This document shows positions 22,435 through 35,059 of a stretch of 64,000 nt of DNA, piece after piece. The stretch's first letter is position 1; every line of letters starts with the position of its first letter. A program made the position numbers and the translations under genes. The notes beneath the pieces are model-generated. The model searched no databases. It was not told the origin of the DNA and saw nothing but the letters and a program-made list of their open reading frames with translations. This stretch comes from Vicia villosa (taxonomy: Eukaryota > Streptophyta > Magnoliopsida > Fabales > Fabaceae), in the NCBI RefSeq assembly GCF_029867415.1, contig NC_081180.1:238708823-238772822 (forward strand), in the 5' to 3' direction.

Positions 22435-23226
22435 GACTAAATCCTAAAATGTTTGCAAAGAAAATTTCTCTAAATCTTTGGAAAAATCATGTTTTTATGG
22501 AAAAAAAAATGGGTTTTTTTTGAATGTATGAATGCGTGGATGCATGAATGCCACATATTCAAACATGGTAAAACAGACATGGTAATGGTAACGCAAACAT
22601 GATACACAAACATGGTAATTCAAACATAGTACACACAGGTTCAAAGGTCCAGCGTCACGAGCATGAGGTCAGAGAACCAAATAGGGATAGATCTAGTTAA
22701 TCACCTGTACAACATGTTCTACTGATACGTCAGAGTACATTTTTCTTTCGGATATTACCGGCTTTCACGACTAAACTGATGAGCCAGAAATATTCTCAAG
22801 AAAAACTCGTCTGAGTGTGGTTCTCCGCATGACAACTATCCAAGTCTTCACCTGGATCGTTTCTGCACCACGTCCTAATAAGGCCAGGATGGGTTGGGGT
22901 TCTACGGCCAACTCAGCTTCTATAGTTCAATGCGGCAATAATGTCTTCGCTACGAAAGCATGCTAATGATATATTACCAACAAGGAACCTCCACTGAGCG
23001 GAAGGATTCTCAAGTGCGCCTGCACATGACTATACCCTCCACCTAATTTCTTATGTGTACTTAATCCGGGTTAGGATTTGTCCATAATGTATCACTTGTA
23101 ACAGAACCACACAAGTAACAGAACCAAAGAATCACACATGTAACAAAAATTAAAAAACAATAATTAGAAATAACCCTTCCTTTGGAAACAATAAAAAGAT
23201 GGTCCCCAGTGAAGTCGCCATTTTTC
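22435..23226 (-). other. Ogre B 5' UTR with PBS and minisatellite
   Basis: The PBS lies at 23201-23220 (minus TGGCGACTTCACTGGGGACC), six bases from the LTR end. The AAACATGGTA minisatellite at 22558-22635 is shorter than in copy A. No gene is seen. Confidence 0.8.
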
Positions 23227-23910
23227 TGTCGCGGGCGAAAAACCGTTTTGTTCCTCTTTTTTGTGGGATGAGACACCTGATGCCTTCTTTGGGCTCGAGT
23301 GCTCATAAAAATGATTTTTCTTTGTTTCGACCAAACTTTTTATTATTTCCAAAGGAGGAAAAGGAAAAAAGCTGCAATAACCTAAAAGTGGGGGGAGATC
23401 TTGGGTAAGAGGGTTGGTTATACGAAGGGAAGGTATTAGCACCCAACGTATCTGTAGTACTCTACAGGGTTCTTTATTGTTTTTTATTCTATGCTATGGT
23501 GAAGGTTCTGTTGTGAAATAGGTGGGACCTAAGGGGTTTGTTTGATTATGCTCGCAAAGATCACCGCGATCCTCTGCATACATATCCCTTAAAGGGAATC
23601 AGAGCATCTGTAGCTCGGGGTCTACGGGTGCTAAGGTTTGAATGGTTTTTTTGTTTTGTTTTGCTCGCCAAGGATCGACCTTGTGCCTACGTATTCTCAA
23701 AGGGATGTTGAGAAAGTCAGAGCAATCGTAGTTCCCACTTATGCAAGTGGAAGCAAAGGAAAATAGACAAATGTCGTCTAAATGCTAGATGTATCTAATC
23801 TATATCATCACATACATCTGTTTGTTTTTTGTTTGAAAATCTTTTCATTATAAGCCCGGGGCCATGCCACTTAGGGTGCTTAGAATGATAAAGATGTTTT
23901 TGTTGTTTAA

Positions 23911-24147
23911 CCAGCCTTGTGGCAAAAGTTTCAATGAAGTCAGCCTTGTGACAAAAACTTTGATTAATCAGCCAGCCTTGTGGCAAAAGTTTCAATGAAG
24001 TCAGCCTTGTGACAAAAACTTTGATTAATCAGCCAGCCTTGTGGCAAAAGTTTCAATGAAGTCAGCCTTGTGACAAAAACTTTGATTAATCATCCAGTAC
24101 GGTGGTAAAACAGTTTGATTGATTAGCCAGCCTTGTGGCAAAAAAGT
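23911..24147 (-). repeat. About 60 bp tandem repeat in Ogre B LTR
   Basis: CAGCCTTGTGGCAAAAG / CAGCCTTGTGACAAAAAC units alternate, with one unit more than in copy A. Confidence 0.8.
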
Positions 24148-25604
24148 TTGATTGATTGATTGTTTGTGAAGATATAGAAGAGATACTCCTATCATAGAGA
24201 TGATAAATGTCTAATCTCCTAGGGTATTTTGATTTGGATATTGGGGATGCTTATAAGAAGCCCGTGGGTCCTTGTACGAAGCCCAAGAGGAGGCTATGCG
24301 AGGGTCCTTGCGTTGTAAGCCCAAGAGGAGGCTATGGGAGGGACTATCGAGGGTCCTTGCATTGTAAGCCCAAGAGGAGGCTATGGGAGGGTCACTCGTT
24401 TGTACAAAGCCCAAGGGGAGGCATGGTATAGTTGGTTTGAGCTCTTAGAGCGATTTCACCGAGAAACCATACTCTATGTCCTAACCTAAACTAGTGGAGA
24501 TTCTTTGCACGAAGCCCAATAGGAGGCTATGGGGAACCTAGTGTTGTACTAAGTTGAATAAGCATATATAACACAATCACAAGTATGAACAAGTACGGAC
24601 AAACATGAACAAGTACATGAGCAAATATGAACAGTTATATATATGACAAAGTGTGTGTATATAATGGAGTTTATGAAGGAAATATACCTGTAAGCATGAT
24701 CCATTTGTACACACGGGGGCTCGGGACTTATACTCGAGGAGAGGTCCACTTGAATTTATTCAAAGCTATGTAAACAGGTATTTACAAAGGGGCTTGGGAC
24801 TTATACCTACATGGAGGCCCATGGTATTTTTGGGAAGATTTAAAGAAACCTTCATTTTTGATTTGTTATTCAAAGTTAAAAAAAACAGATTAAGATATGT
24901 ACAAAAATGTATGTGTACAATGAAATACCTAATTTCATGTACAGGAATGGGTATGTACAAAAAGGGCTCGGGACTTATACCTACATGGAGGCCCATGGTA
25001 TATTTACAAAAACATGGTTGATTGTTTATTTACAGACGCGTTGTTTGAAAAACTGTTTGAAAGTTTGTTTTGAAAGAAGTTTATTGTTTAAAGAAAAAAA
25101 ACTGTATAAAAGAAAAAAGAGTGGGTCTTATACTCTCTAATATTCGAGAGGCCCCACTGTTTTGAAAATTAATTGATTAGTCAAAAGAATTTAATCAAAA
25201 AGAAGTGGTTTATCGTTTGAAAAAGAATCCCGATCGCTCGTTTTAAAACGGTTTGAATTTGACAAAAGTCAACTTAATTAAGTTAAAACAAGTTTTAATA
25301 CTTAATTAAGACCTAAGTGATTAGGGTTTGATCACAAAAATATTTACAAGTGATTAGGTTAACAAATAATGAAAAAAACAATATTTAAAGTATTTAAAAA
25401 TACTTAAAAACATGTCATTTTAAACCTAATTAAAACATATTAAATAAATCTTTTTTTTGTGATGATTTTTTTTAATGTTGTCAAAATAGGTATATTAAAT
25501 AAGAAGTGTGTAAAAAATGAATAAAAAATGAGTTAATTTGATTGGTTAAATAATTAGATAAAGTTTGTTAAAAAATGAAGAAAAAAAGGTGATAAAAAAT
25601 TGGT

Positions 25605-25680
25605 TTTGTCTCCCAAAGGGTTTGAACCCACGCCCTAGTGCTTACCAACCAAAACACTAACCAGCTGAGCTGCGTGTGCA
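25605..25680 (-). other. tRNA-like segment with A and B boxes in Ogre B LTR
   Basis: The minus-strand A-box-like AGCTCAGCTGG is at 25661-25671 and the B-box-like GGGTTCAAACCC is at 25618-25629. Both boxes stay close to consensus although the sequence between them differs from copy A. Confidence 0.5.
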
Positions 25681-26637
25681 GCTTGTTTATGATACGCTTT
25701 CAACTCATTATATTTTAAAACAAATATTTGAATTCTTTGAACGAAAATCTGGCGCCAAGAACACACCATAACTGAAATTCAAAAATCTTCAAAACTGTGT
25801 TGTTTGGATCGATCAAAGGGTCTATCTCACTCGGTTTTTCACAAGGAACATGATGGTGATCTCAGAATTCACTTATTTTCACTCTAAGGGGGTCAATTTT
25901 GTGATGAACACGAAGAACCCTAAAACTGAAATTCAATGTGAAATCGGGTATGATCATGATATGATGCAATTGATTGAGGGTTAATGATCAGTGATAGTGC
26001 AGAAACAAGATGGTAAACCAGTTTTTCATTTATGATGCATGTATGTTAGAGTTTGAAGTTCATGTTACTTACCTTCAAAAACGGCCAATCTGGAAATTGA
26101 TTTCTGTAAAAGAGAAGTTCCAGTTGTTGTTTGATGATCTGAACAGCTTTAGTGGACCTTATGGAACATGTTTGAATGCTTGGAATGGATTGAATTCACC
26201 TGAGTATATCCATGGAACCCGATCTGCAGTTACTTTGAAGTGAGGATCGAATTTGATGATGGAGGTGTTTCAGGTCATGGATGATGATTGGTATAGCTCA
26301 TATATGATATATGGAATGTGTTTGGATGATTAACTTGGACAGATATGGGCTGGTGTGAATTTTGGCATGATAAGGCTCTCTTTATGCAAACATGGTGGTT
26401 GAAGAGTGATTCTGAGATTTAGGTGTTTTTGGGGTGTGTGGATGGATCAAACACATCACATTTGATGTTTATGAGATGTTAGAACCCTCACTTTGGTCAG
26501 AACTTCAAAGGTTTAGAGGTTGAGAATTTCACCTCTTTGAAACTTAAGAAACTTGCATTCTAAGAAAGAAGAGAGAAAACCTATAATTGTGAGGTTTTGG
26601 TGTGAATTGAAGAGTGATTTGAACCTCTATTTATAGG

Positions 26638-26645
26638 CCAAAGTT
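26638..26645 (-). promoter_or_regulatory. Putative TATA box of Ogre B 5' LTR
   Basis: Minus-strand CCTATAAATAGAGG, equivalent to 14117-14124 in Ogre A. Confidence 0.6.
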
Positions 26646-28221
26646 TCTGAATACAAAGCTCTTGCAAGTTGATCAAGAATGATGACTTGGCTTAAGAGAT
26701 AAAATGGCATCTTTTGCATTTAATGCATATGGTTAAAAGTAACTAAACCATGGTTAATTTCCAAGCTTCCTATCCTCTTCCATTCTGATCTTCAAATCAG
26801 AAAATATCATTCAATCATTGCTTCTATGCATCATTGCTTGGATTATAGGTCATGTAGTCTTGAAACTTAGTGAAAAATGGTGAAAATTCAAGTGAAAAAG
26901 TTCACTAATGTCAAAATTCAAAACCATGGCTACACTCCATATTTTTTCATGCTCTTGGACGTTTTGGAAAGCTCATATTACACACTTCAAAACCCTAGTT
27001 GAAAGTTTCTTCAAGACCTTTAAGGAAATGGGTGAAAAAGATCCATGAACTTTGAGAAAAATGAAGTTTTAAGTGAAGTTTTCAAAAAGTACCAACTTTG
27101 AAGCACCATATCTCTTAAATGGTTGATCTTATGGAAAAAATTTATATGTGTCAAAGTTGTTTATTGGATCAAAATCTACAACTTTCATGTTGGAAGTTTT
27201 TTTCAGTTTGTAGGTGAAATTTTGAGAAATTCCCTTCCAAAGTTTGGAAAAAAACCATTGAAAAACACTTAGAAAATTTTTTAAGTATGGAAAGTCAAAC
27301 TTTGACTTTTTGATTCTTGATTGATTTTCTTGATTTTTCTTGATCAAATGACTTCATATATCATATATTGATGATCTAAAACTTCAAAAGTCATGGTTGA
27401 CCAAAATTCCCCAAAAGTCAATGGTGATCTTGTACAGTTGACTTTTTCAGACGAATCGCGTTTCTGGAGATTTCAAATGAAACAGGCTATCCTCACCATA
27501 TGAATGGTATGAATGGATCATATTGAAGCATTAGAGGATATTGAGCCATGGTTTAAGTTGTGGCACCATGTCCTGATTAAAAAGTCAATGGTTTAGTGAA
27601 TTAGGTCAAAAAACCTAATTGTCGACCTGATGAAATTGATGACTGTAGGTCTTGAATTGAGATGTAATTTCCATTGGATGTTGTCATAGGGATTATTTGA
27701 AGATGATTGAAACTTTTGATTGACTTCCTGGGGATTTTTAGGGTTTCCCAAATATGATCCCTGATTTCAGTCCTTGATAGTTCAAAAATCCTAATCTGAT
27801 AATCTGAGATTTCACTGTTGATCAATCCTTGTGTAGGAGATGTCATGAGCCAATAGATTAGGCCAAAATGAGGTACTTGGGGTCTTGAGGTCATGTCCCA
27901 AGTCATTAGGTCAAATCCTGAGCAGAATTCAGGAGTATGCTATCTTCAGTCAAAACCCTAATCTGGTTGGTTCAGAGCCTTTGAGCTTGTTGAAATGAAT
28001 CTCTGAGGACCAAATGTTGATTGTTGATGAAGATGATTCATTTGAGATGAAGGGAGAACAAAACCCTAGTTGATTGTTACTTGTACTGATGAGTGGTTTC
28101 TTGATTAAACCCTGCTGAGTCACAAGTAGCAAACACAAGCTATGCAATTTGTTAGAGATGCAAATGATGCATATGAAAATGATATGAGGTGGTATCTTAG
28201 GTCAAAAATTGGGGTATGACA

Positions 28222-28340
28222 CTGACGTGGGAAAACCACGTAGTTAAGTTAGCTGATATTGAGCTGTAGCGAGGGGTACGCTTGGTGTGTCGTGGGGCAC
28301 ACCAACTTGAAGCTGTGGCGGACGGAACACACACTGTGCC
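28222..28340. other. Short unassigned interval between Ogre B and the Tekay element
   Basis: This is the pre-insertion DNA flanking both elements. It contains AGCTGTGGCGGACG, which recurs right of the Tekay element near 37243, so the old target locus had some internal repetition. No gene is seen. Confidence 0.5.
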
Positions 28341-28345
28341 GAGGG
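28341..28345. repeat. Target-site duplication, left copy (GAGGG)
   Basis: GAGGG directly precedes the left LTR and is repeated at 37201-37205 directly after the right LTR. Confidence 0.9.
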
Positions 28346-29323
28346 TATAACACCCATATATAAAAACATACATCAAAGCATATAATTATATATGAATCCA
28401 AGTATTTGGTACTGAAATACCAATAAGTTCCTAGTCAACACATTATATATATTAATGCCCTAATACAAATATTCTACACAATGGCATAATACATACAAGA
28501 TGTTCACAATGACAATACTAAGAATTAGATCAAACAATGATCTCAAAAGAACTCCACAACGGAAGCTTCGCCATATCCAAAAGAACATAAGGAATAAGGA
28601 AATCAGACTGCTTTCTCCTTACCCTTCGCGGAACCTGTAGTACCTGAAATCAATATATAATGGGGTGAGATACAAAATCTCAGTGAGTTCCCTAACCTAT
28701 GGATCCTCTCGGCTTTACAAGGTTCTAGCCTATAAGTCTCAAGTCATAAAGGGAACTAGACCTTGATTTCACACACTAACATTATATGGAATCATACATA
28801 GAGTTCAACAACTCAAACACAATATTACTAATCGGAAAACCGTTACCAAGGTATCCCTCTATTCCCGTCCCCTTCTACGTCTAGGAGGTGGCACGAGTCA
28901 TGGATCCTTTGGGAAATATTGACATACGAAATGGATTCGGATTCATGAGCCTTCCCCCATGAATCGTCACTTCACATGGCCCATACACCATCACAAGTCT
29001 CTACCCTTAGGTTCCATTCGTACACAAAAGCGGGAATCAAACCTGCCAAGATTATTAGTGCCTCTCTGCACAAAGAATGCCTGTTAGCATTCAAAGAAAA
29101 AGAAATAAACAAAACAATGGTTCCGATTAGTACATCATACAATGGTGATCGCTCACACAAACCACTAGGCCTGTTAGCCTTTCCTCAGAAAATTCAAGTA
29201 CACGTATGTTCCATATAATGTCTCATCCTAGGTTTTCCTTGTTAAGTTACATATACCTAACAAATCCTAGTTTTCCTCACTTATTCGTTATTCATATACA
29301 ATGAAGTTATTCAACCCTCTTTG

Positions 29324-29354
<31 letters not shown>

Positions 29355-30483
29355 CAAAGGCATACCAATCCACCTGCAATAGGACTCAACCAAACAATTA
29401 ACACTATTTCTATAACAATGGCAATTTATCACAATTATAGAGTACATATTCGTCATACCAAAGGCATACCGTCCACATGGTTCCGAACGATAAATAAACC
29501 AAGTAATCAAGCAAATCGACTCTCGATTAAATAATTCTCCTTTGATCCCAAAACCTACACTACTAGAAAGTACACGCTTCTAGCTTCCTACCACTTCTAA
29601 CGGTGATTAAAACCGAGTTACAGTTCAAAAGTTATGGTCGAAACAGTTTTATGTTATTACACTAAATAATTTGTTAAGAAAGCTTCAGTTCGCGCCACGC
29701 AACAGCTAGGTCGTGCCGCGAACCATCTGGCAGTAGCCAACTCTCATAATCTTCAACAGTGTTCGCGCCGCTATCAGATGTTTGCGCCGCCAACCTCTGG
29801 CAGTAGCAAGCCTCACCAAAATCTCATGGTATTCGCGTCGCGAACCCTTGTACGCGCCGCGTACTGATGGCAGAATCAAAACCTCTTAAAAACTTGCATA
29901 GATCGCGCCGCGCAGCCTTGTTCGCGCCGCGAAGCGCGCGAGAACAGAATTCTCAGCTCTGGTTTTTTATTCAACAAGGACTAAAACCAACCATCTCCAT
30001 ACTCAAACCTGTTCCAGATCCATACTAAAGCATAGAACAACATATACGATATATATTCAGGATCCATCATTAGCCACAAGCATCTATTTCATAGTTTGAA
30101 CTAAAACCCTAAGATTTCTACCAAAAACCCCAAATCTCAAACTTATGATTTCTCATCCATAAACAATTCTATAAGTTTCTAACTAGAACCCACCTCGATT
30201 ATGAGTCGTTGATGTCGAAGATGAGTCGATTCGGCGGAGAAATGATGAAGATCCAAGCTTTTTCCTCTTTTCTCCTCTTGCTCTTCCTTCTCTCTACTTC
30301 TTCTCTCTATCTTTCTCTTCTTGTTGAAAAATGATGAAGAAAAGCAAAAGGAAAAGATATAAGAAAATATCTTAAGTTACACTACTAACTCAAATGTCCA
30401 AAAGTATCTCTAATGTACCAATTAATAAAACCTCAGTGTCAGCTGATAACATTAGAGCACTTAATTTAATACGGTGTATTACA
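28346..30483 (-). repeat. 3' LTR of the Tekay element (2138 bp)
   Basis: The minus strand starts TGTAATACACC and ends GGGTGTTATA, a non-canonical TG...TA end pair. It contains a TA microsatellite (about 29327-29354, longer than in the other LTR) and a GC-rich block of CGCGCCGCG motifs at about 29690-29945. The frames at 28972-29218 are chance. Confidence 0.92.
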
Positions 30484-30500
30484 TCCTCCCCCCCTTAAAT
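30484..30500 (-). other. Polypurine tract of the Tekay element
   Basis: Minus-strand AAGGGGGGGGAGGA directly abuts the 3' LTR. It is the expected plus-strand primer of reverse transcription. Confidence 0.85.
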
Positions 30501-30525
30501 AGAAATTCGTCCTCGAATTTAAGAA

Positions 30526-33500
30526 TTACCTGAAAAGGTGAGGGTAAGCATCCCGCATTTCCGATTCAAGCTCCCATGTAGCATCACCCGGATGTGTCAC
30601 ATCCCACTGAACCTTGACAAGAGGAATCTCCTTGTTTCGTAACACTTTAGTCTCTCTTCCCACGATGCGGCTCGGTAATGGTTCAAAAGTCAAATCTGAT
30701 TCTACCTCAATTGCATCTGGTAATACCGGCTGAAGAGGATCGGGGATAAACTTTCGTAGTTGAGACACGTGAAAAACATCATGCATTTCTGATAGAGAAG
30801 GTGGTAAGGCCAAACGGTAAGCTACTTCACCAATCCTTTCTAGAATCTCATACGGTCCCACGTATCTCGGACTTAACTTCCTCGACTTAAACGGTCCTTT
30901 CAACCTCAATCTCGGAGTAACCTTCAAGAATACATGGTCACCTTCCATAAACTCCAAAGGCCTCCTACGGTTATCCGCATAACTCTTCTGACGATCTTGT
31001 GCTTGCTTAACCTTCTCACGAATCATTCTAATCTTATCCGTGGTCTCTTGAATAATTTCGGGTCCCAAAATTCTATCATCACCAACTTCTGACCAACACA
31101 ACGGTGTTCTACATTTTCTCCCATACAATGCCTCGTAAGGTGCCATACCGATACTTGCGTGATAACTGTTATTGTATGCAAATTCAATCAATGGTAAAAG
31201 CTCCTTCCAATTTCCTCTACTTTCAAGCATACAAGCCCTCAACATATCTTCCAAGGTTTGTATCGTTCGCTCCGTTTGACCATCTGTTTGAGGGTGGTTC
31301 GACGTGCTCAAACATAATTTAGATCCCATCGCCTGTTGAAAAGCTCTCCAAAACCTCGAAGTGAACTTTGGATCTCTATCCGATACAATACTAGAGGGTA
31401 TACCGTGCAACTTCACAATTTCTGCGACAAATAACCGTGCAAGATGACTTGCCTTGTAAGTAGTCTTCACGGCTAAGAAATGTGCAGATTTCGTCAACCG
31501 ATCTACAATCACCCAAATAGAATCATATCCACCTTGAGTACGAGGTAAACTAACCGCAAAATCCATTGAAATACTATCCCACTTCCATATTGGAATCTCT
31601 AGTGGTTGTAACAATCCACCTGGTCTTTGATGTTCAATCTTTACCTGTTGGCATACCGCACACTCCGATACGTACACCGCGACATCTCTTTTCATTCCGG
31701 ACCACCAATAATCTCTTCTCAAATCTTGATACATTTTTGAAGAACCAGGATGTATGGTGAAAGCACCTTTGTGAGCCTCATCCAAAATCCTTCTTTTCAA
31801 CAACGTATCATCCGCAATGCAAATCCTCTGGTTAAACATAATCATTCCATCCGTAGCTCGAGTAAACCCTGGTTGAACCAACACCTCTTGTAACTTAGCA
31901 TCTGACACTTGTGCTTGTTGAATGTCATTTCTCAAAATAGAATTAACATTCAAGTTTCCCATCAATACTCCATTTTGGGTCCAAACAAATTGAAGGTTGA
32001 GATCTCGAAATTTTTCCAATAATGCATACTCTAACATCATCAATTCGGCCCTCTTTAACACCTTCCGACTCAAGGCATCCGCCACTTTATTTGCCTTGCC
32101 CGGATGATACTTCAAGTCAAAATCATAATCCTTCAAGTATTCCATCCACCGCCTCTGACGCATATTCAACTCCTTCTGATCGAAAAGGTACTTTAAACTC
32201 TTGTGGTCACTGAACATTTCAAAATGAACTCCATACAAGTAATGACGCCACACTTTTAGGGTAAAAACAACCGCAGCCAATTCTAAATCATGAGTTGGAT
32301 AATTCTCTTCGTGAACTTTTAACTGTCGAGATGTGTATGCTAGCACCTGACCATCCTGCATCAATACACCTCCTAATCCTTTCTTGGAAGCATCGCAAAA
32401 TACTTCGTAGGACTTATTTGGATCAGGAACGATTAAAACAGGAGCAGTCGTCAATCTTTCCTTCAAGCCCATGAAACTCTGTTCACACCCCGAATCCCAA
32501 TCATAAGGACACTCCTTTCGGGTAAGTCTAGTTATTGGTAAAGCCAATTGAGAAAACCCTTTTATAAATCTTCTGTAGTAGCCTGATAAGCCCAAGAAAC
32601 TTCGGACTTCTGAGACATTACTCAGCCTCTCCCAATTAATCACTGCTTCAATTTTTGACGGGTCCACTGCCACACCTCCTTGAGATATGACATGACCAAG
32701 GAATCTTACCTCCGTCATCCAAAACTCACACTTGCTTAACTTAGCAAATAATTGATTTTCTAGCAATACCGACAGAACAATCCTCAGGTGTTCTTCGTGC
32801 TCTTGTGGAGTACGAGAATAAATAAGAATGTCATCAATAAAGACTACCACAAATTGATCTAAGTAAGGCTGGAATATCCGATTCATATAATCCATGAAAA
32901 CAGCTGGAGCATTCGTCACACCGAAAGGCATCACCAAGAATTCATAATGACCATAACGGGTTCTAAAGGCAGTCTTTGGCACATCTGAGCTCTTCACACG
33001 GATTTGGTGATAACCCGACCGCAAATCAATCTTCGAGAACACACAGGCTCCTTTCAATTGATCTAACAGGTCGTTTATCCTTGGTAAAGGGTATTTGTTC
33101 TTGATAGTGGCTTTGTTCAACTGACGGTAATCAATACATAGTCTCATCCCACCATCCTTCTTCTTTACTAACAATACTGGAGCTCCCCACGGCGAGACAC
33201 TAGGTCGCACAAAATGTTTAGCCATCAGCTCCTCCAATTTCCCCTTCAATTCTCTTAATTCAAGCGGTGCCATCCGATACGGAGAAACAGATATAGGAGC
33301 CGTTCCCGATATCAGGTCAATAGAGAATTCCACTTCCCTTTCCGGAGGAAGAGAAGTGATATCCTCGGGAAAAACATCAGGAAATTCTCTAACAACAGCA
33401 ATTTGCGAAACCTCTAACTTGTCACCCGTCTCCTCAGTAAGAACCAACAGAACAGACTTCTCTTTCTCAAATAAGAAATTAATCATACCTACCGTACCTT

Positions 33501-34548
33501 CCAGTATAGTAGTTAAAACATCTTTCGGAGTGGCTTCTTCAGATGGAATAATGATTAACTTCTCTTCACACCCAATGAATACCGAATTAGCAGAAAGCCA
33601 ATCCATTCCCAAAACAACATCTACCTTCTTAAGTGGTAAGCAAACAAGATCAATCTGGAAATTCCTACCACCCACAGATAACACACAATTCTCACACACC
33701 AACGGTGTCTCGACCATCTCATCCATAGCAGTAGTAACCGCCATAGGAGGAAATAAAGGAGTAGCTTGCAACCCAAGTCGCTTCATACATTGCAATGACA
33801 CAAAAGAGTGTGTTGCTCCACAATCAAATAGAACAAAACAAGAATGCCCATTAATGAAACACGTACCCGCAATCAAAGAGTTATCACTCTTGGTCTTCTT
33901 AGCATCCAAGGTGTAAACTCTACCTGTACCCCTTCCTTGTACTTGATTCCTATTTTGAGGACAATTCCTAGCCATATGCCCTTCTTGCTGACAATGAAAA
34001 CATTTCACCCCTTCGAAGTTACACCTTCCAAGGTGATTCTTACCACAGCTACGACACACCGGAGGTGCACTAGACCGAGAACCTTGCACTTGCTTCCCTT
34101 TGAAAGCTTGTGGCCTAGGTCGAAATTGTTGGCTTGGTCTTCCTCTCTCATGTTGATTCTTCTTCTTCAAATCTTCCTCAGTTTGAACTTTCTTCAAACT
34201 GGTCTCAGCCACATAACATTGTCGCAACAACTCCGTATAAGTAGTGAACTCCCTCTGGGACACACTATGTGAGATATCAGCCCTTAAACCAAACAGAAAC
34301 TGGTCCACCTTCCAACCCTCATCAGGAGCATACGCGGCCTGCCTAGAGTAAGCAGCCAAAATTTCAAACTTCTCAGCATAAGTAGCCACTGACATATTTT
34401 CCTGCCTTAACTGTTGGAACTCCAACTCCTTCTTAGTCCTCAGCGAACTAGGAAAGTATTTCTCCATAAAAGTGGTTTTGAAATTTTCCCATTCCTTAGG
34501 TACTTCCTGAGTAGTCATCAAAGCAGAAGCACCCTTCCACCATCTCAT
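30526..34548 (-). CDS. Tekay gag-pol polyprotein, main open frame (1340 aa)
   Basis: Domains by residue are as follows. The rest of gag occupies 1-160. Cysteine motifs are [12 protein letters not shown] and a CCHC knuckle [14 protein letters not shown] (183-196). The protease site D-C-G lies at 242-244, where D-S/T-G is usual. RT includes [14 protein letters not shown] (505-518) and the catalytic F-I-D-D at 570-573. RNase H spans about 713-828 (FCDAS to DALSR). The integrase zinc finger is H...H...C-x2-C (926-966) and the DDE triad is near D996, D1057 and E1093. A chromodomain-like tail follows at about 1285-1340. The true gag start lies upstream in another frame (34903), so the first Met here is internal. 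No stop occurs across pol. The product would package, copy and integrate the element. Confidence 0.92.
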   Translation of the reverse strand: MRWWKGASALMTTQEVPKEWENFKTTFMEKYFPSSLRTKKELEFQQLRQENMSVATYAEKFEILAAYSRQAAYAPDEGWKVDQFLFGLRADISHSVSQREFTTYTELLRQCYVAETSLKKVQTEEDLKKKNQHERGRPSQQFRPRPQAFKGKQVQGSRSSAPPVCRSCGKNHLGRCNFEGVKCFHCQQEGHMARNCPQNRNQVQGRGTGRVYTLDAKKTKSDNSLIAGTCFINGHSCFVLFDCGATHSFVSLQCMKRLGLQATPLFPPMAVTTAMDEMVETPLVCENCVLSVGGRNFQIDLVCLPLKKVDVVLGMDWLSANSVFIGCEEKLIIIPSEEATPKDVLTTILEGTVGMINFLFEKEKSVLLVLTEETGDKLEVSQIAVVREFPDVFPEDITSLPPEREVEFSIDLISGTAPISVSPYRMAPLELRELKGKLEELMAKHFVRPSVSPWGAPVLLVKKKDGGMRLCIDYRQLNKATIKNKYPLPRINDLLDQLKGACVFSKIDLRSGYHQIRVKSSDVPKTAFRTRYGHYEFLVMPFGVTNAPAVFMDYMNRIFQPYLDQFVVVFIDDILIYSRTPQEHEEHLRIVLSVLLENQLFAKLSKCEFWMTEVRFLGHVISQGGVAVDPSKIEAVINWERLSNVSEVRSFLGLSGYYRRFIKGFSQLALPITRLTRKECPYDWDSGCEQSFMGLKERLTTAPVLIVPDPNKSYEVFCDASKKGLGGVLMQDGQVLAYTSRQLKVHEENYPTHDLELAAVVFTLKVWRHYLYGVHFEMFSDHKSLKYLFDQKELNMRQRRWMEYLKDYDFDLKYHPGKANKVADALSRKVLKRAELMMLEYALLEKFRDLNLQFVWTQNGVLMGNLNVNSILRNDIQQAQVSDAKLQEVLVQPGFTRATDGMIMFNQRICIADDTLLKRRILDEAHKGAFTIHPGSSKMYQDLRRDYWWSGMKRDVAVYVSECAVCQQVKIEHQRPGGLLQPLEIPIWKWDSISMDFAVSLPRTQGGYDSIWVIVDRLTKSAHFLAVKTTYKASHLARLFVAEIVKLHGIPSSIVSDRDPKFTSRFWRAFQQAMGSKLCLSTSNHPQTDGQTERTIQTLEDMLRACMLESRGNWKELLPLIEFAYNNSYHASIGMAPYEALYGRKCRTPLCWSEVGDDRILGPEIIQETTDKIRMIREKVKQAQDRQKSYADNRRRPLEFMEGDHVFLKVTPRLRLKGPFKSRKLSPRYVGPYEILERIGEVAYRLALPPSLSEMHDVFHVSQLRKFIPDPLQPVLPDAIEVESDLTFEPLPSRIVGRETKVLRNKEIPLVKVQWDVTHPGDATWELESEMRDAYPHLFR

Positions 34549-34903
34549 AGCTGGACCCTTCAGCGAATGAGAAGCAACACCACCTTGTTCTTTTCACTAC
34601 AATGCACGATCTCAAAGATTCCTTCCACATTGGCCACCCACTCATGCGCTTTTATAGGATCTAATCCACCATGAAATTCCGGAGGATTCATGCGAATGAA
34701 ACCCTATAAGTCCCACCTACAGCTTCGAGCACAACCACTGGAACATTATGAACACCATTCATCTGTTGCATCATCTGCAGCATGAACTGATTCTGCTGCT
34801 GTTGCATGAACTGGGGCCATGGAACATTCGCACCGCCATCCGGTGGATTCACTTGTGGAGGCCGTGTGGGGGGTCGACCACGAGTCTTGCGTCCGTCCGC
34901 CAT
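34549..34903 (-). pseudogene. Tekay gag N-terminus, broken by two frameshifts
   Basis: The frame MADGRKTRGRPPTRP... (from 34903) is P/Q/M-rich and runs to about 34700, where it shifts. A second frame then reads FIRMNPPEFHGGLDPIKAHEW..., the classical start of the gag core. A second shift near 34576-34590 leads into the main frame at [13 protein letters not shown]. Each shift is a change of one or two bases. Unless these are assembly errors, full-length Gag cannot be made from this copy. Confidence 0.8.
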
Positions 34904-35041
34904 GTTCCTGGAGGTCATCAAAATGGGATTAAGTTGATCAGGCTCAATACCATAGTCATAACACAACAAAATTCATGGGAACACAACACATCTTGGACAG
35001 AAGAAGCACTTATAATATCTCATGGCTAGGTCGAGGATACG

Positions 35042-35059
35042 ACCTGCTCTGATACCAAC
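35042..35059 (-). other. Primer binding site of the Tekay element
   Basis: Minus GTTGGTATCAGAGCAGGT lies immediately after the 5' LTR. TGGTATCAGAGC matches the plant initiator tRNA-Met primer. Confidence 0.85.

Larger units (their letters stand above)
15698..28221 (-). mobile_element. Ogre copy B: 5' LTR, ORF1, gag-protease, intron, start of RT
   Basis: The minus-strand order is 5' LTR (23227-28221), PBS and 5' UTR, ORF1 (20899-22434), gag-protease (16540-20568), an intron (16168-16543) and the first about 156 codons of RT, which is interrupted by the LTR of Ogre A at 15697. The flank after the LTR (28222-28226, ctgac) should be one half of its target duplication. The rest of pol and the 3' LTR are expected left of the window. 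It is the host of the A/C/D nest and so the oldest insertion of the four. Confidence 0.92.
23227..28221 (-). repeat. Ogre B 5' LTR (4995 bp)
   Basis: The minus strand starts TGTCATACCCCAATTTTTGACC at 28221 and ends GCCCGCGACA at 23227. It is colinear with the Ogre A LTR and carries the same tandem arrays (23911-24147, 24260-24422), tRNA-like segment and TATA box. ORF-like stretches inside it are short and not gene-like. Confidence 0.92.

Noticed and set aside
33356..33916. 186-codon plus-strand frame opposite the Tekay pol
   Set aside because: It is the antisense shadow of the protease region of gag-pol and contains no motif.
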